From Antiquaquibacter oligotrophicus (GTDB lineage: Bacteria; Actinomycetota; Actinomycetes; Actinomycetales; Microbacteriaceae): DNA of 64,000 bases. How positions within the stretch are numbered: the stretch's first letter is position 1; each line of letters begins with the position of its first letter. The stretch spans positions 992,001 to 1,056,000 of the forward strand of contig NZ_CP085036.1 in assembly GCF_020535405.1 (NCBI RefSeq). Reading direction: 5' to 3'. The position numbers and the translations under genes were made by a program. Of the stretch, positions 41,124-51,260 are shown piece by piece. Below the pieces are notes generated by a model. It worked only from the letters and a program-made list of their open reading frames with translations, made no database searches and was not told the DNA's origin.

Positions 41124-42335
41124 CTAGCGGATGCGCACCGAGAGGCACGTCACGCATCCCTCGAGCTTTTCGAACTCGCTCACCTCGACGGGCACAACGC
41201 GGTATCCGAGGCTCTCGAGGAGCGCTGCCGTCTTCGGTGCCGAGGCCGAGATGAGTACCGCGTCGTGCGAAAGCACAACTACTGCCGACCCGTGCACTTC
41301 GGGCACCGCGAGGAACCGGTCGAAGATTCCCGGATGCTCGACCAGGCTCTTGTGGCCGATGACCGTGCCGTCCGGCAGCGCCGTGACGGCGCTCTTGAGG
41401 TGCAGCACTTTCTTCACCGGCACACCCACAACGCGGTAGCCGAGCGGCACGAGGATCTCGCGCAGCTGACGGATGCCCTCGCCATTGGTCCGGCCGCCGC
41501 TGCCGACGTAGATGGTGGTGCCCACCTTGAGAACGTCCCCACCGTCGAGGGTGCCCGGTGCGCTGATCTCCTCAACACGCAGACCGAGGGATGCCACGGT
41601 TTCGCGAACGTCGTCGACCTCGCCGCGGCGACTCTCGACTCCGGGGCTTGTGATGACGGCGAGGTCATCGAAGATCACCACGGTGTCTTCGACGAACACC
41701 GAGTCGGGCAGGTCGTCTGCCGCCGCCACGTCGAGCACCTCGAAACCTTCGGCGGCCAGCGCTGCAACGTACCCGTCCCACTGGCGCTCGGCGAGCTCGT
41801 GGTCGACGGGTGTGCGCTCGAGGTGCGTGAGCTCACCTTCGTCGAGTCGCGACGACGGCGGACGAACGAGCGCGACGCGGCGCTGGATGTCCCGCTTCCA
41901 CGTCGTCACGAGGCGCCAGAGCGAACGTCCGAGCGTGACGGCGACAACGATGGCCGCGATCTCGAGCACGAGGTTGGTGCCGACGAGCGTGGTGAGGAGG
42001 AACTGCGTCGCCTGCTCGCTCCAGCCCTGACCGAAGCCCAGCACCGCGATGACAACTCCGAGCGTGCTCGCGAGGAGGCCGGCGACAAGCCCCGCGATTG
42101 CCGCTCCCCACCACGTGCGGAAGGCACCGATCAGACCCGCCACAACAAACAGCCCCGCGAGGATGACGCTCCCCACGATGAAGTAGTTGTTGAGCGCGAT
42201 GAGGTTCTCACCCGTCGCGCCGTTGGTGACAAAAAAGACGAGGACAACCGCCACGTGAACGGCGAGCGCCGACACAACTCCGGTGATGACGGAGGCGGAG
42301 AGGCGACGGCTGAAACTGAGAGGGCGCGTGTGCAT
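41124..42335 (-). CDS. Membrane-anchored dimethylargininase-like (DDAH) protein
   Basis: A 403-residue fusion. Residues 12-140 contain four or five TM helices (SASVITGVVSALAVHVAVVL, GSVILAGLFVVAGLIGAF, LVAGLLASTLGVVIAVLGF, LVLEIAAIVVAVTLG). Residues 155-403 form an amidinotransferase-superfamily (DDAH) domain: VFVEDTVVIFDDLAVI, PGTLDGGDVLKVG, the catalytic His in KKVLHLKSAVTAL, and Cys394/Cys397 in EGCVTCLSVRI near the C-terminus. It would hydrolyse methylated arginine or a related guanidine at the membrane. The Cys pair leaves the nucleophile ambiguous, Cys397 being the better fit. The TM-DDAH fusion is unusual among characterised enzymes. Confidence 0.88.
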   Translation of the reverse strand: MHTRPLSFSRRLSASVITGVVSALAVHVAVVLVFFVTNGATGENLIALNNYFIVGSVILAGLFVVAGLIGAFRTWWGAAIAGLVAGLLASTLGVVIAVLGFGQGWSEQATQFLLTTLVGTNLVLEIAAIVVAVTLGRSLWRLVTTWKRDIQRRVALVRPPSSRLDEGELTHLERTPVDHELAERQWDGYVAALAAEGFEVLDVAAADDLPDSVFVEDTVVIFDDLAVITSPGVESRRGEVDDVRETVASLGLRVEEISAPGTLDGGDVLKVGTTIYVGSGGRTNGEGIRQLREILVPLGYRVVGVPVKKVLHLKSAVTALPDGTVIGHKSLVEHPGIFDRFLAVPEVHGSAVVVLSHDAVLISASAPKTAALLESLGYRVVPVEVSEFEKLEGCVTCLSVRIR

Positions 42336-42380
42336 TCCGCCACCCTAGCGGCCAGAGTCTATGAACGGGCTGCGCGCCGA

Positions 42381-42422
42381 AGGGCCGTTCGGCACCCGCG
42401 GTGTGCGGGTCCGAACGGCCCT
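42381..42422 (-). terminator. Terminator of the phosphatase gene
   Basis: AGGGCCGTTCGG (42381) and ACCCGC pair with GCGGGT and CCGAACGGCCCT: 18 pairs, one bulged base, 5-nt loop. It lies 29 bp beyond the end of the secreted phosphatase gene. Confidence 0.88.
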
Positions 42423-42450
42423 GGTGCGGCCATCCGCTCAGCGAGCGACT

Positions 42451-45400
42451 CTAGGCGTTGGCACGCCGCCGACGCGCGATCACAACCGTCGCGCCACCCA
42501 GCAGCAGAAGCGCCGCGAGCGCGAGGATGCCCTCCATCGAGCTGCCCGTCGATGCGAGCGCCTGGGGGCCTGGCGCAGCAGAGCCTCCCGCAGTCGGGAT
42601 GCTCACCTGCACCCACCCGAGGATGTCGCCGTTCGCGTCATGCAGGGCAACACGGTGGTTACCCGTGAGACCGGCTGGGACGGGCAGTGCGAACGTGCCG
42701 TCGGTGACAACGTGCCACCCCGCGAACACGGGATCCGAGTGCACGTAGGCTCCGACCCACAGCCCGTTCCAGCTCCGATCGACATTCACCGTGATCACTC
42801 CGCCGGTGACGGTCGCCGTGATGCCGGAGCCCTTGTTGGCGCTCGTCGGCGTGATGGGCTGCGGGGCAGCATCCGGGGCCGTCGACCACACCGTTGCCGT
42901 TGCCGAGACCGTCGAGTACCGCTCGCCACCGATCTCGTTGGTGAAGTCGGCGCGGTACTGCACGCCGGTCGCGAGACCCGACACGGTGAGGTCCGTCGTG
43001 TTCTCGCCGTCGAGGTCGATCCACTCCGACGTTCCGGGCGCACGCAGCTGCCACTGGACGTCGGCGGCGGGCACCGCCCAGGCGCTCGCCGAGAGTTCGG
43101 TGGTGGCCGTCGATTCGATGGCGGCCCGGCTCGGCGACGACGTGATGCGCGGTGCCTGCTCACGTCCGACCACGATCACCCCTGTCGGCGTCGTGACGTA
43201 GACGACACCCTGGCCCGCGTGGGTCGAAACCGAGGTCACTCCCGATCCGAAAGCGGCGTCCGCGAAGCGTGTCGCCGTGCCCGCGAGCACATCGACCGCC
43301 GTGAAACCGCCCGCCGTGTGACCGACGATCGCGAGACCGGCCTTCGGGTCGACGGACACACCAGCTGCGCCAGCGTCGAGCGTGTAGGTACCGAGCTGGG
43401 TCATGCCACTGCGTCCGGCGAGGATCCGGAGTTCGCTGGAGGACTGACCGGTGAAGAGAACGTAGAGGTTGCCCGTCGCGGGATCGACACGCATCCGCCC
43501 GACGCCTGCGCCCACCGGGTACTGTCCGACGATTTCGCCCTCCTCCGCATCGATCGCGAGGATCACACCGACAGAGAGGGAGAAGTAGACAATGCCCGAG
43601 CCGGAATCTATTCCGATTCCGGTGATCGAGTACGGCAGCACGATGGGATCGTCGAGGAGCGGCTCACCGAGGCTTCCCGCCGCAGTCGAGTAGCCGTTGG
43701 CTGCGGTGCCGCTGCCCGTCGAGTACGCGGCGACGATCCCCGAGAGCGATGCATCGAAGCTCAGGTCGATGACCGGTCCGCCGACGTCGAACGTGCCGAC
43801 GATGTCACCTGTCCCGATGTCGACACCGTTCACTCGGCCGACGCTGCCCGAAGCTTTGTCGCTCACCCAGAGAATCCCCTTGGTCTCATCGAGCGCCGAC
43901 GGCCCGGAAAGCGCGGATGCGAGCTCCCCGATCTTCTGGAAGCCGAGATCGACTTTGGCCGGCGTACCCGCAGGCTCCTCCGGCGTCGTCGGCGTGCCCG
44001 GGTCGACCGGGCCGGGCCCCGCGCCGGGGCCAGGAATCGCGACACCGTCCTCGGTCACGTACTTGGAGCCGTCGCTGTACTTCGTGATGGTGAAGGCGTC
44101 GAGGGTGCCGCCGATCGGTACATCCGTGGTCGACTCCTCGTCGCCGGTTCCCCACTTGGCAGCAACGATCGACTCGTAGCGCAGGGTGTTGCCGGAGACG
44201 GTGATGCCCTGGAAGGTCGACGTGTAGCCCGCGCGCGTGACCTGGGTCGCGCCGTTCTGGGTCCAGACGTTGTTGTCCTCCGGCTGCTGGTCGTAGTACT
44301 TCGGGCCGGACACGCTCACGGCGTAGACGGGTCCCGTCGTGACGCCCGGGGTGGCCGTCGCATCCTCGTTCACGTATCCGCGCGCGTAGGTGTGGTCGTG
44401 GCCCATGAGCACGAGATCGATGTCGTTGCGCTGGAAGACGGGGAGCCACGCGGCGCGCACGTCGGCTTCGTCACGACCGGTCGCCGTCGAGAAAACGGGC
44501 TGGTGGAAGACGGCGACTGCCCACTGGTTGGGGTTGTTTGCGAGGATGCTGTCGAGCCACTCCGCCTGAACTTGCAGCCACAGCTCGGTCGGGTTCGGGC
44601 ATCCGATGAGGCACGGCGGCAGCACATCGGGGGTCATGAGGGCGATGGCCTGGCTGCGGCTCGCATTGAGGGAGATGAAGCGCACACCCTGGTAGTCGGT
44701 GTAGTACGCGGTCTCGTCGAGCGCGATCTGCATCTGCTGGCGGTACGCGGCCTCCTGCTTCTGCGCGTCGGTTGTGCCCTCATTGCCGTCCCACTGGGGT
44801 CCGTTGGCGTCGTACTCGAAGTTCGACTTCCAGACCTTGAGGAACTCGTCACCGCTGTATTCGTGGTTGCCGGGCGCCGCGATCACATTGGTGGTCTGGC
44901 TGTAGCCGTCCATGGCTCCGAACCATTCCGTCCATTCGCTATCGCGGTCGGAGTTGTTGATGAGGTCGCCCGCGTTGACGGTTCCGACGGCATCCGGGTA
45001 CCGCTCGTACGCCTGATCGACGACGGGCGACCACTTGGCCGCGATGTCGTTCTGGGCATCGCCGAAGTAGATGAAGGTGAACGGATCACCGGGTGTGCCC
45101 GCGGTCGTGAACCGGTAGGTGGCCGACTTCGCGGCGTCCGTTCCCACCTGGTACTCATACTCCGTGCCGGGCGTGAGCTGGTCAACAGTGGCCGAGTGGG
45201 TGCGAGTTGCGAACGACCCGGTCATGAGAGGTTCGTTGGCGTACGCGGCGGCCGTGCGCCACGTCGTGGCACCGACCTCACGGATCCACACGGTGCCGTC
45301 GGTAACGTCACCGCCCGTGCGCCACGTGAAGGATTGGCTGGTCGAGGGGTCCTGCGGCGGGGTCAGAACAACACGCTCGGGGGTGGCGTCGGATGCACTG

Positions 45401-45504
45401 ACGGAGGTGACAGCGAGGGGCGCTGCCATCGCCGCCGTTCCGAAGAGGGTCGAGGCGACAACCGTCGTCACCGCAACCGCGGAAAGGGTGCGAAGCAAAG
45501 TCAT
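42451..45504 (-). CDS. Secreted purple-acid-phosphatase-like protein with LASTG sorting signal
   Basis: A 1,017-residue exported protein. The signal peptide is near residues 5-28 (TLSAVAVTTVVASTLFGTAA). A fibronectin-III-like N-domain (about 30-135) precedes a metallophosphoesterase domain (140-430) with its ligand blocks: YFGDAQND, NAGDLINNSD, APGNHEYSG, FHQPVF and GHDHTYARG. Then follow a propeller-like repeat region (about 515-790), an Ig-like domain and a stalk. The C-terminus has LASTG (983-987), a hydrophobic helix and RRRR, a class E sortase-type anchor. The ATG at 45504 follows AAGGA and starts the signal peptide. It probably releases phosphate from extracellular esters. Confidence 0.93.
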   Translation of the reverse strand: MTLLRTLSAVAVTTVVASTLFGTAAMAAPLAVTSVSASDATPERVVLTPPQDPSTSQSFTWRTGGDVTDGTVWIREVGATTWRTAAAYANEPLMTGSFATRTHSATVDQLTPGTEYEYQVGTDAAKSATYRFTTAGTPGDPFTFIYFGDAQNDIAAKWSPVVDQAYERYPDAVGTVNAGDLINNSDRDSEWTEWFGAMDGYSQTTNVIAAPGNHEYSGDEFLKVWKSNFEYDANGPQWDGNEGTTDAQKQEAAYRQQMQIALDETAYYTDYQGVRFISLNASRSQAIALMTPDVLPPCLIGCPNPTELWLQVQAEWLDSILANNPNQWAVAVFHQPVFSTATGRDEADVRAAWLPVFQRNDIDLVLMGHDHTYARGYVNEDATATPGVTTGPVYAVSVSGPKYYDQQPEDNNVWTQNGATQVTRAGYTSTFQGITVSGNTLRYESIVAAKWGTGDEESTTDVPIGGTLDAFTITKYSDGSKYVTEDGVAIPGPGAGPGPVDPGTPTTPEEPAGTPAKVDLGFQKIGELASALSGPSALDETKGILWVSDKASGSVGRVNGVDIGTGDIVGTFDVGGPVIDLSFDASLSGIVAAYSTGSGTAANGYSTAAGSLGEPLLDDPIVLPYSITGIGIDSGSGIVYFSLSVGVILAIDAEEGEIVGQYPVGAGVGRMRVDPATGNLYVLFTGQSSSELRILAGRSGMTQLGTYTLDAGAAGVSVDPKAGLAIVGHTAGGFTAVDVLAGTATRFADAAFGSGVTSVSTHAGQGVVYVTTPTGVIVVGREQAPRITSSPSRAAIESTATTELSASAWAVPAADVQWQLRAPGTSEWIDLDGENTTDLTVSGLATGVQYRADFTNEIGGERYSTVSATATVWSTAPDAAPQPITPTSANKGSGITATVTGGVITVNVDRSWNGLWVGAYVHSDPVFAGWHVVTDGTFALPVPAGLTGNHRVALHDANGDILGWVQVSIPTAGGSAAPGPQALASTGSSMEGILALAALLLLGGATVVIARRRRANA

Positions 45505-45649
45505 GCGAGGGGTCCTTACGTTGTGGGAACCTCTCAACACTGGTGACGGCGCGCAAACCCGGAGTGACCGTTCGGTGACCACAGGGCGACGGGATTCTTT
45601 CGTCTCGCAAGTAGTACGGCAATAGTGGTGCCGCACGTAGGGTGAACGG

Positions 45650-46354
45650 ATGGACGCCCACGCCCGTACCCCTCGATTCGCCTCGGACGTCGTGCGAGGA
45701 TACGCGGTTCTCGCGATAGCCGTGCTGGCATCCCTCGGCATTCCGATCGTGCTGTACCTGGCCGCGAGCCCCTGGGATCAGACCTCGCTCGTCATCACAA
45801 CACTCTTCCTGTCCTGGACGACCATCGGCGTGGCCACCACCACGTTGACCCTCGCGACGTTCCTGCGAGCGGATGCATCACAGCTGCGGCACTGGCTCGT
45901 GGGTACGGCGACACGAACCGCGCGGGCGCGCATTCTCGCATTCATCAATGGCGGTGGCGCCACGAGTTGGGCGGTCACCGGTTCACTCATCGCGGTGGTC
46001 GCGGTCGCGACGCTGCTGTTCCGCGGCGAAGTGGCGACACATCCGCTCGTCGCCTGGTCGGGGATCGCGGTTGTGGTCTCCTCGCTCGCCATGACCGTGT
46101 CGTCCTACGCCGTACGTTACGCGCGCGAGTACGCAACCGCCGGAGGACTGCAGTTCCCGGGCGAGGACCGCCCCGTCTTCAGCGACTTCCTCTACCTCGC
46201 CGTCATGGTGGCGACCTCGCTCGGCACCTCGGACGTCGTCGTGACCTCGTCGCGCGCACGGCGAATCGTGCTCGTGAACAGCCTCATTTCGTTCGCCTTC
46301 AACACGGTGGTGGTTGCCCTCCTGGTGGCGCTTCTCGTCACCAGACTCGCCTAA
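45650..46354 (+). CDS. DUF1345 family membrane protein
   Basis: A 234-residue protein with about five TM helices. The family block FSDFLYLAVMVATSLGTSDVVVTS is clear (DFxYxxxxxGtsxqxSDv in DUF1345), followed by RRIVLVNSLISFAFNTVVVA. Function unknown. It is divergent from the secreted phosphatase, with 145 bp between the two starts. Confidence 0.88.
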   Translation: MDAHARTPRFASDVVRGYAVLAIAVLASLGIPIVLYLAASPWDQTSLVITTLFLSWTTIGVATTTLTLATFLRADASQLRHWLVGTATRTARARILAFINGGGATSWAVTGSLIAVVAVATLLFRGEVATHPLVAWSGIAVVVSSLAMTVSSYAVRYAREYATAGGLQFPGEDRPVFSDFLYLAVMVATSLGTSDVVVTSSRARRIVLVNSLISFAFNTVVVALLVALLVTRLA

Positions 46355-46366
46355 GCGCGGAGATCG

Positions 46367-46513
46367 TTAGGGCAGCGGTGCCTGACCCTCGGTCGGCTCG
46401 GCCTGAGGCAGAATCTCCTCGGCCTCGTCGGGCACGACGTCGCCGTCCTTCTCGACCCAGCCGTCGCCGAGGTCGGTTGGCTTCTCTTCGGGGATGGATG
46501 TCGAATCGCTCAT
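46367..46513 (-). CDS. Small acidic protein of unknown function (48 residues)
   Basis: An ATG at 46513 opens a frame of 49 codons: MSDSTSIPEEKPTDLGDGWV, EKDGDVVPDEAEEILPQAEP, TEGQAPLP. It is strongly acidic, disordered-looking and without Cys or membrane segment. No strong ribosome binding site is seen. Codon use and third-position GC fit a real gene, and it fills the space between DUF1345 and the next minus-strand gene. Not recognised. Confidence 0.6.
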   Translation of the reverse strand: MSDSTSIPEEKPTDLGDGWVEKDGDVVPDEAEEILPQAEPTEGQAPLP

Positions 46514-46568
46514 ACACCCAGTCGACCGTCGCTGATCGCCGGTGTCAAGGTCTGCCGTCGCTCAGCCA

Positions 46569-47279
46569 TCAACACCCGTAAGAGCCCGAAGCCGAGTCGG
46601 CTAGTGAGTCGGTGATCAGTCGGAAGACAACGAGGTCGGTTCCTAATCCAAAATGCAGGTAGGTGCCGTCGCCAGCAGCAACCGCATACTCGCGATACGA
46701 CCCGGTGTCCGTCGTGACGATGGCCTCGGGATACGCCGCAACGAGTTCGTCCTCCGTCGAGCCGATTCCGATCCCGCGGTTCGTTCGGGGAGCATCCGGA
46801 GACAAGCTCCCGACGTTTCCAACCGATCTGAGATCGATCCATTGAATGCCGCGACCGTCTGTGAATGCGCCATACCCGATCACCCAGCGCGGGTCGACCG
46901 GGTCGACGACCCCAGAAATGCTTCGTTGCACGGTGAAGCATTCGGAGGCCGTGGACGGCGCCCAACCGAGGTTGGCACCCGTTTGCACCCCGTCCCCGCC
47001 CAAAGTGATTGGGCCGAACGAACCCGATTCGAACGTCCAACTCGCGCTCGGGTCGGTCGACGCACTCGGAGTTGGCGCCGGAGTGGGTGTCGGCGCCACC
47101 GTTGCGGACGGCGAAGGACCTGTCGTCGGCGCCGGGTCTGCGTTGCCGCTGGTGAAGAAGACGAGTGCGACAATGACTCCCGCCAACACGAGCACTGAAA
47201 GAAGGATCGCCAAGACGACCGGGCCACGTCGTGCACCCGCGGGCCCCCTGAGGTGGTCAGGTTCACGACTATTCGTCAT
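46569..47279 (-). CDS. Membrane-anchored extracytoplasmic protein of unknown function
   Basis: A 236-residue protein with a basic N-terminus, one TM helix ([20 protein letters not shown], about 19-42), a Pro/Thr/Ser-rich stalk (45-80) and a C-terminal domain of about 150 residues with [20 protein letters not shown], a block found in many actinobacterial lipoproteins with a SmpA/DUF-like fold. Two Cys could form a disulfide. The ATG at 47279 sits 5-6 nt after TACTGAT, a -10-like sequence, so it may be leaderless. Function unknown. Confidence 0.78.
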   Translation of the reverse strand: MTNSREPDHLRGPAGARRGPVVLAILLSVLVLAGVIVALVFFTSGNADPAPTTGPSPSATVAPTPTPAPTPSASTDPSASWTFESGSFGPITLGGDGVQTGANLGWAPSTASECFTVQRSISGVVDPVDPRWVIGYGAFTDGRGIQWIDLRSVGNVGSLSPDAPRTNRGIGIGSTEDELVAAYPEAIVTTDTGSYREYAVAAGDGTYLHFGLGTDLVVFRLITDSLADSASGSYGC

Positions 47280-47313
47280 GTCATCAGTATGTCCTATGGG
47301 ACCCACCGCACGA

Positions 47314-48918
47314 TCAGTGGAAGAAGTGCCGCTCACCCGTGAAGTACATGGTCACGCCCGCCTGTGCAGCGGCGGCGATGACCTCCTCGTCGCGGATCGA
47401 CCCGCCCGGCTGAACCACGGCGCGGACACCCGCGTCGAGCAGAATCTGAAGTCCGTCAGCGAACGGGAAGAACGCGTCGGATGCAGCAACCGAGCCCGCG
47501 GCACGATCACCCGCGCGGGTCACCGCCAACCGGCAGGAGTCGACACGATTGACCTGCCCCATTCCGACACCGACGGAGGCCCCGCCACTCGCCAGAAGGA
47601 TGGCGTTGGACTTCACGGCGCGGACGGCACGCCAGGCGAACTCGAGGTCGGCCAGGGTCGCGGCATCCGCCGCCTCTCCCGCGACGAGGGACCAATCGCT
47701 CGCGGGAGCGAAGTGGGAATCGGGTTCTTGCGCGAGGAGACCACCGGAGATCTGCCGGATCTCCGCCTGTCCGCGCTGCGGGGCGGGCCAGCCGCCCGGC
47801 ACTTCGAGCAGTCTCAGGTTCTTCTTGGCCTGAAGCACCTCGAGTGCGCCGGCCTCGAAACCGGGAGCGACAACAACCTCGGTGAAGATCGGCGCGATCG
47901 ACTCGGCGGTCGCGCGGTCAATCGGGCGGTTGGCGGCGATGACGCCGCCAAACGCGGAAACCGGGTCACACGCGTGAGCGGCAGCATGGGCCTCGGCGAG
48001 GGTCGGCGCGGTTGCGATGCCGCACGGGTTGGCGTGTTTGATGATCGCTACCGCAGGTCCGTCGTGATCGTAGGCCGCACGCAGCGCCGCATCGGCGTCG
48101 ACGTAGTTGTTGTACGACATCTCCTTGCCACCGTGCTGGGTCGCGTGCGCGATGCCCGGTGCTCCGGCGATGCGGTAGAGCGCCGCGCTCTGGTGGGAGT
48201 TCTCGCCGTAACGCAGCGGCGTCGCGAGGTCCGCGGTCACGGCGATGTTCTCGGACCATGACCCCGGGGCTTCGGAGGTGCCGGGGCGCGCAACGTTCGT
48301 CGCGAAATACTCGGCGACGGCGGTGTCGTACGCGGCAGTGTGGGCGAATGCTTCCGCCGCGAGTCGTCGACGCTGAGCGAGGGTCGTGCCACCGAGCGTG
48401 AGTGCCTTGAGCACCTGCGGGTAGCTCGCGGGCGAGGTGACGATGGCGACGTTCGCGTGGTTTTTCGCCGAGGCACGCACGAGAGCGGGCCCCCCGATGT
48501 CGATCTGCTCGATCACGTCGTTCGGTGCTGCGCCGGATGCGACGGTCTGAACGAACGGGTAGAGGTTGGAGACGACGAGCTCGAACGGCTCGATACCCAT
48601 CTCGCGCAGCTCGTTCTCGTGCGATTCGAGGCGCAGGTCGGCGAGGAGACCGCCGTGAATGGAGGGGTGCAGCGTGCGGACTCGTCCGTCGAGAGACTCG
48701 GGGAACCCCGTGACCTCGGCGACCTCGGTGACCGCGAGCCCGGCATCCCGAATTGTGCTCGCTGTCGACCCCGTCGACACGATCTGCACTCCAGCACCGA
48801 CAAGTGCCGTGGCGAGCTCCACGAGGTCGGTTTTGTCGCTCACGGAGACGAGGGCGCGACGGATGGGGATGACGTCCCGTTCGCGGTAGCTGGCGGGATC
48901 GTGGGTGGGGCCGGACAC
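47314..48918 (-). CDS. purH: Bifunctional AICAR transformylase/IMP cyclohydrolase
   Basis: A 534-residue PurH. The N-terminal IMP cyclohydrolase (MGS-like) domain covers about 15-210 ([52 protein letters not shown]). The AICAR transformylase domain covers 215-534, with [11 protein letters not shown] and the C-terminal [20 protein letters not shown]. It performs the last two steps of IMP synthesis using 10-formyl-THF. Its GTG start overlaps the purN stop by one base (TAGTG), so the two are coupled. Confidence 0.97.
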   Translation of the reverse strand: MSGPTHDPASYRERDVIPIRRALVSVSDKTDLVELATALVGAGVQIVSTGSTASTIRDAGLAVTEVAEVTGFPESLDGRVRTLHPSIHGGLLADLRLESHENELREMGIEPFELVVSNLYPFVQTVASGAAPNDVIEQIDIGGPALVRASAKNHANVAIVTSPASYPQVLKALTLGGTTLAQRRRLAAEAFAHTAAYDTAVAEYFATNVARPGTSEAPGSWSENIAVTADLATPLRYGENSHQSAALYRIAGAPGIAHATQHGGKEMSYNNYVDADAALRAAYDHDGPAVAIIKHANPCGIATAPTLAEAHAAAHACDPVSAFGGVIAANRPIDRATAESIAPIFTEVVVAPGFEAGALEVLQAKKNLRLLEVPGGWPAPQRGQAEIRQISGGLLAQEPDSHFAPASDWSLVAGEAADAATLADLEFAWRAVRAVKSNAILLASGGASVGVGMGQVNRVDSCRLAVTRAGDRAAGSVAASDAFFPFADGLQILLDAGVRAVVQPGGSIRDEEVIAAAAQAGVTMYFTGERHFFH

Positions 48919-49502
48919 TACAGCTCCTCTAGCAGGCGTGGATTGTTGGCGATGTCGAGAACGGTCTGGATGAGCAGGCGCCGCTCGACGGGTTTGATGC
49001 GCTCGTGGAGTTCGGCCTCGGTGTCACCCGGCAACACGGGAATGCGCTCCTGGACGATGATCGGGCCGGTATCGACACCGTTGTCGACAACGATCACGCT
49101 CGCGCCGGTCTGCGTCGCCCCGGCCTCGATGGCATCCCGCACGGCGTGCGCTCCCGGGAACTCGGGAAGGTAGGCGGGGTGCGTGTTGATGAGGTTCGGT
49201 GCGAGAGCATCCACGACCGCGGCCGGCAGGAGCGTCATGAAGCCGCTGAGCACAACGAGGTCGGGCTCCCACTGTCGAATCTGCTCGAGGAGCTCATCCC
49301 CCCACGCCTCGCGACTGTCGAACGTCGAGCGCACGACGGAGAAGGTGGGGATTCCGAAATGCTCGGCATGCTCGAACCCGTCGGCGGGCCGATCGGCTCC
49401 GACGGCGACGACACGAGCGGGGAACTCCGCGTCCTCCGCCGCTTCGAGAAGGGCGCGGAGGTTGGAGCCGCCACCCGAAATGAGGACTACGAGCGTGAGC
49501 AC
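48918..49502 (-). CDS. purN: Phosphoribosylglycinamide formyltransferase
   Basis: A 194-residue PurN. The phosphate loop [16 protein letters not shown] and the catalytic region [20 protein letters not shown] plus [17 protein letters not shown] (active-site Asn, His, Asp) are intact. It formylates GAR with 10-formyl-THF. The GTG at 49502 is preferred over the TTG immediately before it. It lies 9 bp after the PerM-like gene and overlaps purH. Confidence 0.96.
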   Translation of the reverse strand: MLTLVVLISGGGSNLRALLEAAEDAEFPARVVAVGADRPADGFEHAEHFGIPTFSVVRSTFDSREAWGDELLEQIRQWEPDLVVLSGFMTLLPAAVVDALAPNLINTHPAYLPEFPGAHAVRDAIEAGATQTGASVIVVDNGVDTGPIIVQERIPVLPGDTEAELHERIKPVERRLLIQTVLDIANNPRLLEEL

Positions 49503-49511
49503 CAACCCAGC

Positions 49512-50723
49512 CTAGGGCGTGCGCGACTCCCTGCGCGGCAGTCTGCCCGAGGCGGCGACGCCGACCGATGCAGCCACCGAGCACAGGATGGCCGCTACCC
49601 CACCGACCGCGATGGCGTTCGGCCCGACATCCGCGAGCCGACCCGGCCCGGCACCGCCGGAGGCGAGCCACGCGAGAACACCGATGATCAGCCCGGCGGC
49701 CAGCCCCATTCCGACGGATGCGACGAGCACGCGGTATCCCTCGAAGCGCCGACGGATGCCCGGCCCGAACCACGCCCCCACGAGGAACGCCGACAGGAGC
49801 GGCACCAGCAGCCCCACGAAGGCGAAGGGCGCATCCCCGGACGGGAGCGCACCGAGAAGGGGTATCGCGGGAATCGGCCCGACGCTTGTGCCGAGCGGAC
49901 TCACGAGCGACCCCGTGCCGACGGCGAAGCCTGGGCCAACCAACCAGCTCGCCGTCCAGATGACGGCGACGGGAGCGAGCGCAAGCTGACCGAGGGTCAC
50001 GAGTACACCACCGAGCACGTCCGTGTGGAGGCTCTCGTAGAGGGTGATGATGTCGGCGTACGACGTGACGATCGCGATGGTGGTGATCACCGCGGATGCC
50101 GCAAAGAGCAGGGCGGCGATGGCTGCTCCGCCGCGGAAGGACATGGAGACGAGGTCGCGCACGACCTGAGGAACGGCCTCGAGAATGCGCACACGTCGCG
50201 GAGCTGGGGGCAGTTCCTTCGAGACGAACACCCTCGCGATGAGCACACCGCCGCCGAAGAACAGCACCGGCAGTACCGCCGCCTGCACGAGAGAGGGTCG
50301 CGCCATCGGTTCGAGAGCGGAAGCGGCGAGAACGACGGATGCCACGACAAAAGTGCTGACCGTGACGAGGAAGCCCATCCCCCGGTACGCCGTCTCGGCC
50401 ACCCGGAACCCGGCGCGGACACCGAGCAGCGCGGTGAGCATCCCGATCCCGAGCGCCGCGATGGACACGGTGAACGGCTGGTCGGCACCCGGGAGGCCGA
50501 GAGCGCCCGCGATGGCGGGATCGAGGGTGAACGTGACATCCACACCGTGACCGAGGAGCCAGATGTCGACCGCCGTGCGCCAGAAGATCAACCAGTCGGG
50601 GCCGAAGCCGAATTGCACAACCCACTGGATGCTCAGCGGAACGAGAGGGATTGCGAGGCCGATCGCCACCACGAGGAGCGCCTCGAGGGCGGCGAAGAGT
50701 GCAGTGAGGGGGCGCGAGATCAC
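49512..50723 (-). CDS. PerM-like (DUF6350) polytopic membrane protein
   Basis: A 403-residue protein with about nine to ten TM helices. N-terminal ALFAALEALLVVAIGLAIPL and QFGFGPDWLIFWRTAVDIWL resemble DUF6350, and the position directly upstream of purN-purH matches the mycobacterial cell-division protein PerM (Rv0955). PerM supports septum formation under low Mg. Function here is inferred from family and synteny. Confidence 0.82.
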   Translation of the reverse strand: MISRPLTALFAALEALLVVAIGLAIPLVPLSIQWVVQFGFGPDWLIFWRTAVDIWLLGHGVDVTFTLDPAIAGALGLPGADQPFTVSIAALGIGMLTALLGVRAGFRVAETAYRGMGFLVTVSTFVVASVVLAASALEPMARPSLVQAAVLPVLFFGGGVLIARVFVSKELPPAPRRVRILEAVPQVVRDLVSMSFRGGAAIAALLFAASAVITTIAIVTSYADIITLYESLHTDVLGGVLVTLGQLALAPVAVIWTASWLVGPGFAVGTGSLVSPLGTSVGPIPAIPLLGALPSGDAPFAFVGLLVPLLSAFLVGAWFGPGIRRRFEGYRVLVASVGMGLAAGLIIGVLAWLASGGAGPGRLADVGPNAIAVGGVAAILCSVAASVGVAASGRLPRRESRTP

Positions 50724-50733
50724 GACGACCCGA

Positions 50734-51216
50734 TCAGTGAACGGCCGCGTTGAGCGCGATGATGATCAAACCGAAGATGGCGGAGCCGATCGCCCCAAAG
50801 ATACGCACCGCCACATTGGCGCCGCGTTGCGTGAGGGCCACGAAACCCAGAACACCGAGTTGGACGGTGACGATGAGCAGAGCCAGATCGACCGCATCGT
50901 CGTCGGCGAGCACATGGAAGGCTCCGAGCACGAGAGGGATCGAGGGAAGGATGGACGCCCACAGCATGCCGTTCGAGTGCTTCATCGCGCGCCAGATCGC
51001 CGAATGCAGCGGCGACTTGGCGACGTGATTGACAATCGTGCCCGCGTAAACGTGGGCTCCCCAGAAGATGACGAGCGAGAAGACCGACAGGAACAACACC
51101 TCGACCGGGTGGGAATCCTCGTCGGACACCGCCGCGATGAGCGCCGCGAACAGGATGAGACCGTAGATGGCGTCGACCGTCACGAAGCGTTCAGCCAGCC
51201 ACGCCCGGAATCCCAT
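50734..51216 (-). CDS. Small polytopic membrane protein of unknown function
   Basis: A 160-residue protein with four TM helices (AIYGLILFAALIAAVS, VLFLSVFSLVIFWGAHVYAG, LALLIVTVQLGVLGFVALT, IFGAIGSAIFGLIIIALNAA). Two His residues (HSAIWRAMKHSNG) lie in a cytosolic loop. Not recognised. It sits 10 bp before the PerM-like gene on the same strand and is probably co-transcribed with it. Confidence 0.78.
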   Translation of the reverse strand: MGFRAWLAERFVTVDAIYGLILFAALIAAVSDEDSHPVEVLFLSVFSLVIFWGAHVYAGTIVNHVAKSPLHSAIWRAMKHSNGMLWASILPSIPLVLGAFHVLADDDAVDLALLIVTVQLGVLGFVALTQRGANVAVRIFGAIGSAIFGLIIIALNAAVH

Positions 51217-51260
51217 GCGGACTACGGTACCCGCCGCCGTGTCGGCGGCCCGTCAACGAC

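Noticed and set aside
42361..45546. A very long open frame antisense to the secreted phosphatase (about 1,060 codons)
   Set aside because: It is the mirror frame of a real gene in GC-rich DNA. Its product is Arg/Gly/Asp/Val-rich with no domain, and the sense strand has complete metallophosphatase motifs.
49005..50753. A 582-codon frame antisense to purN and the PerM-like gene
   Set aside because: The translation is low-complexity Arg/Glu/His/Asp without a fold signature, while the sense strand encodes a clear TM profile and PurN.
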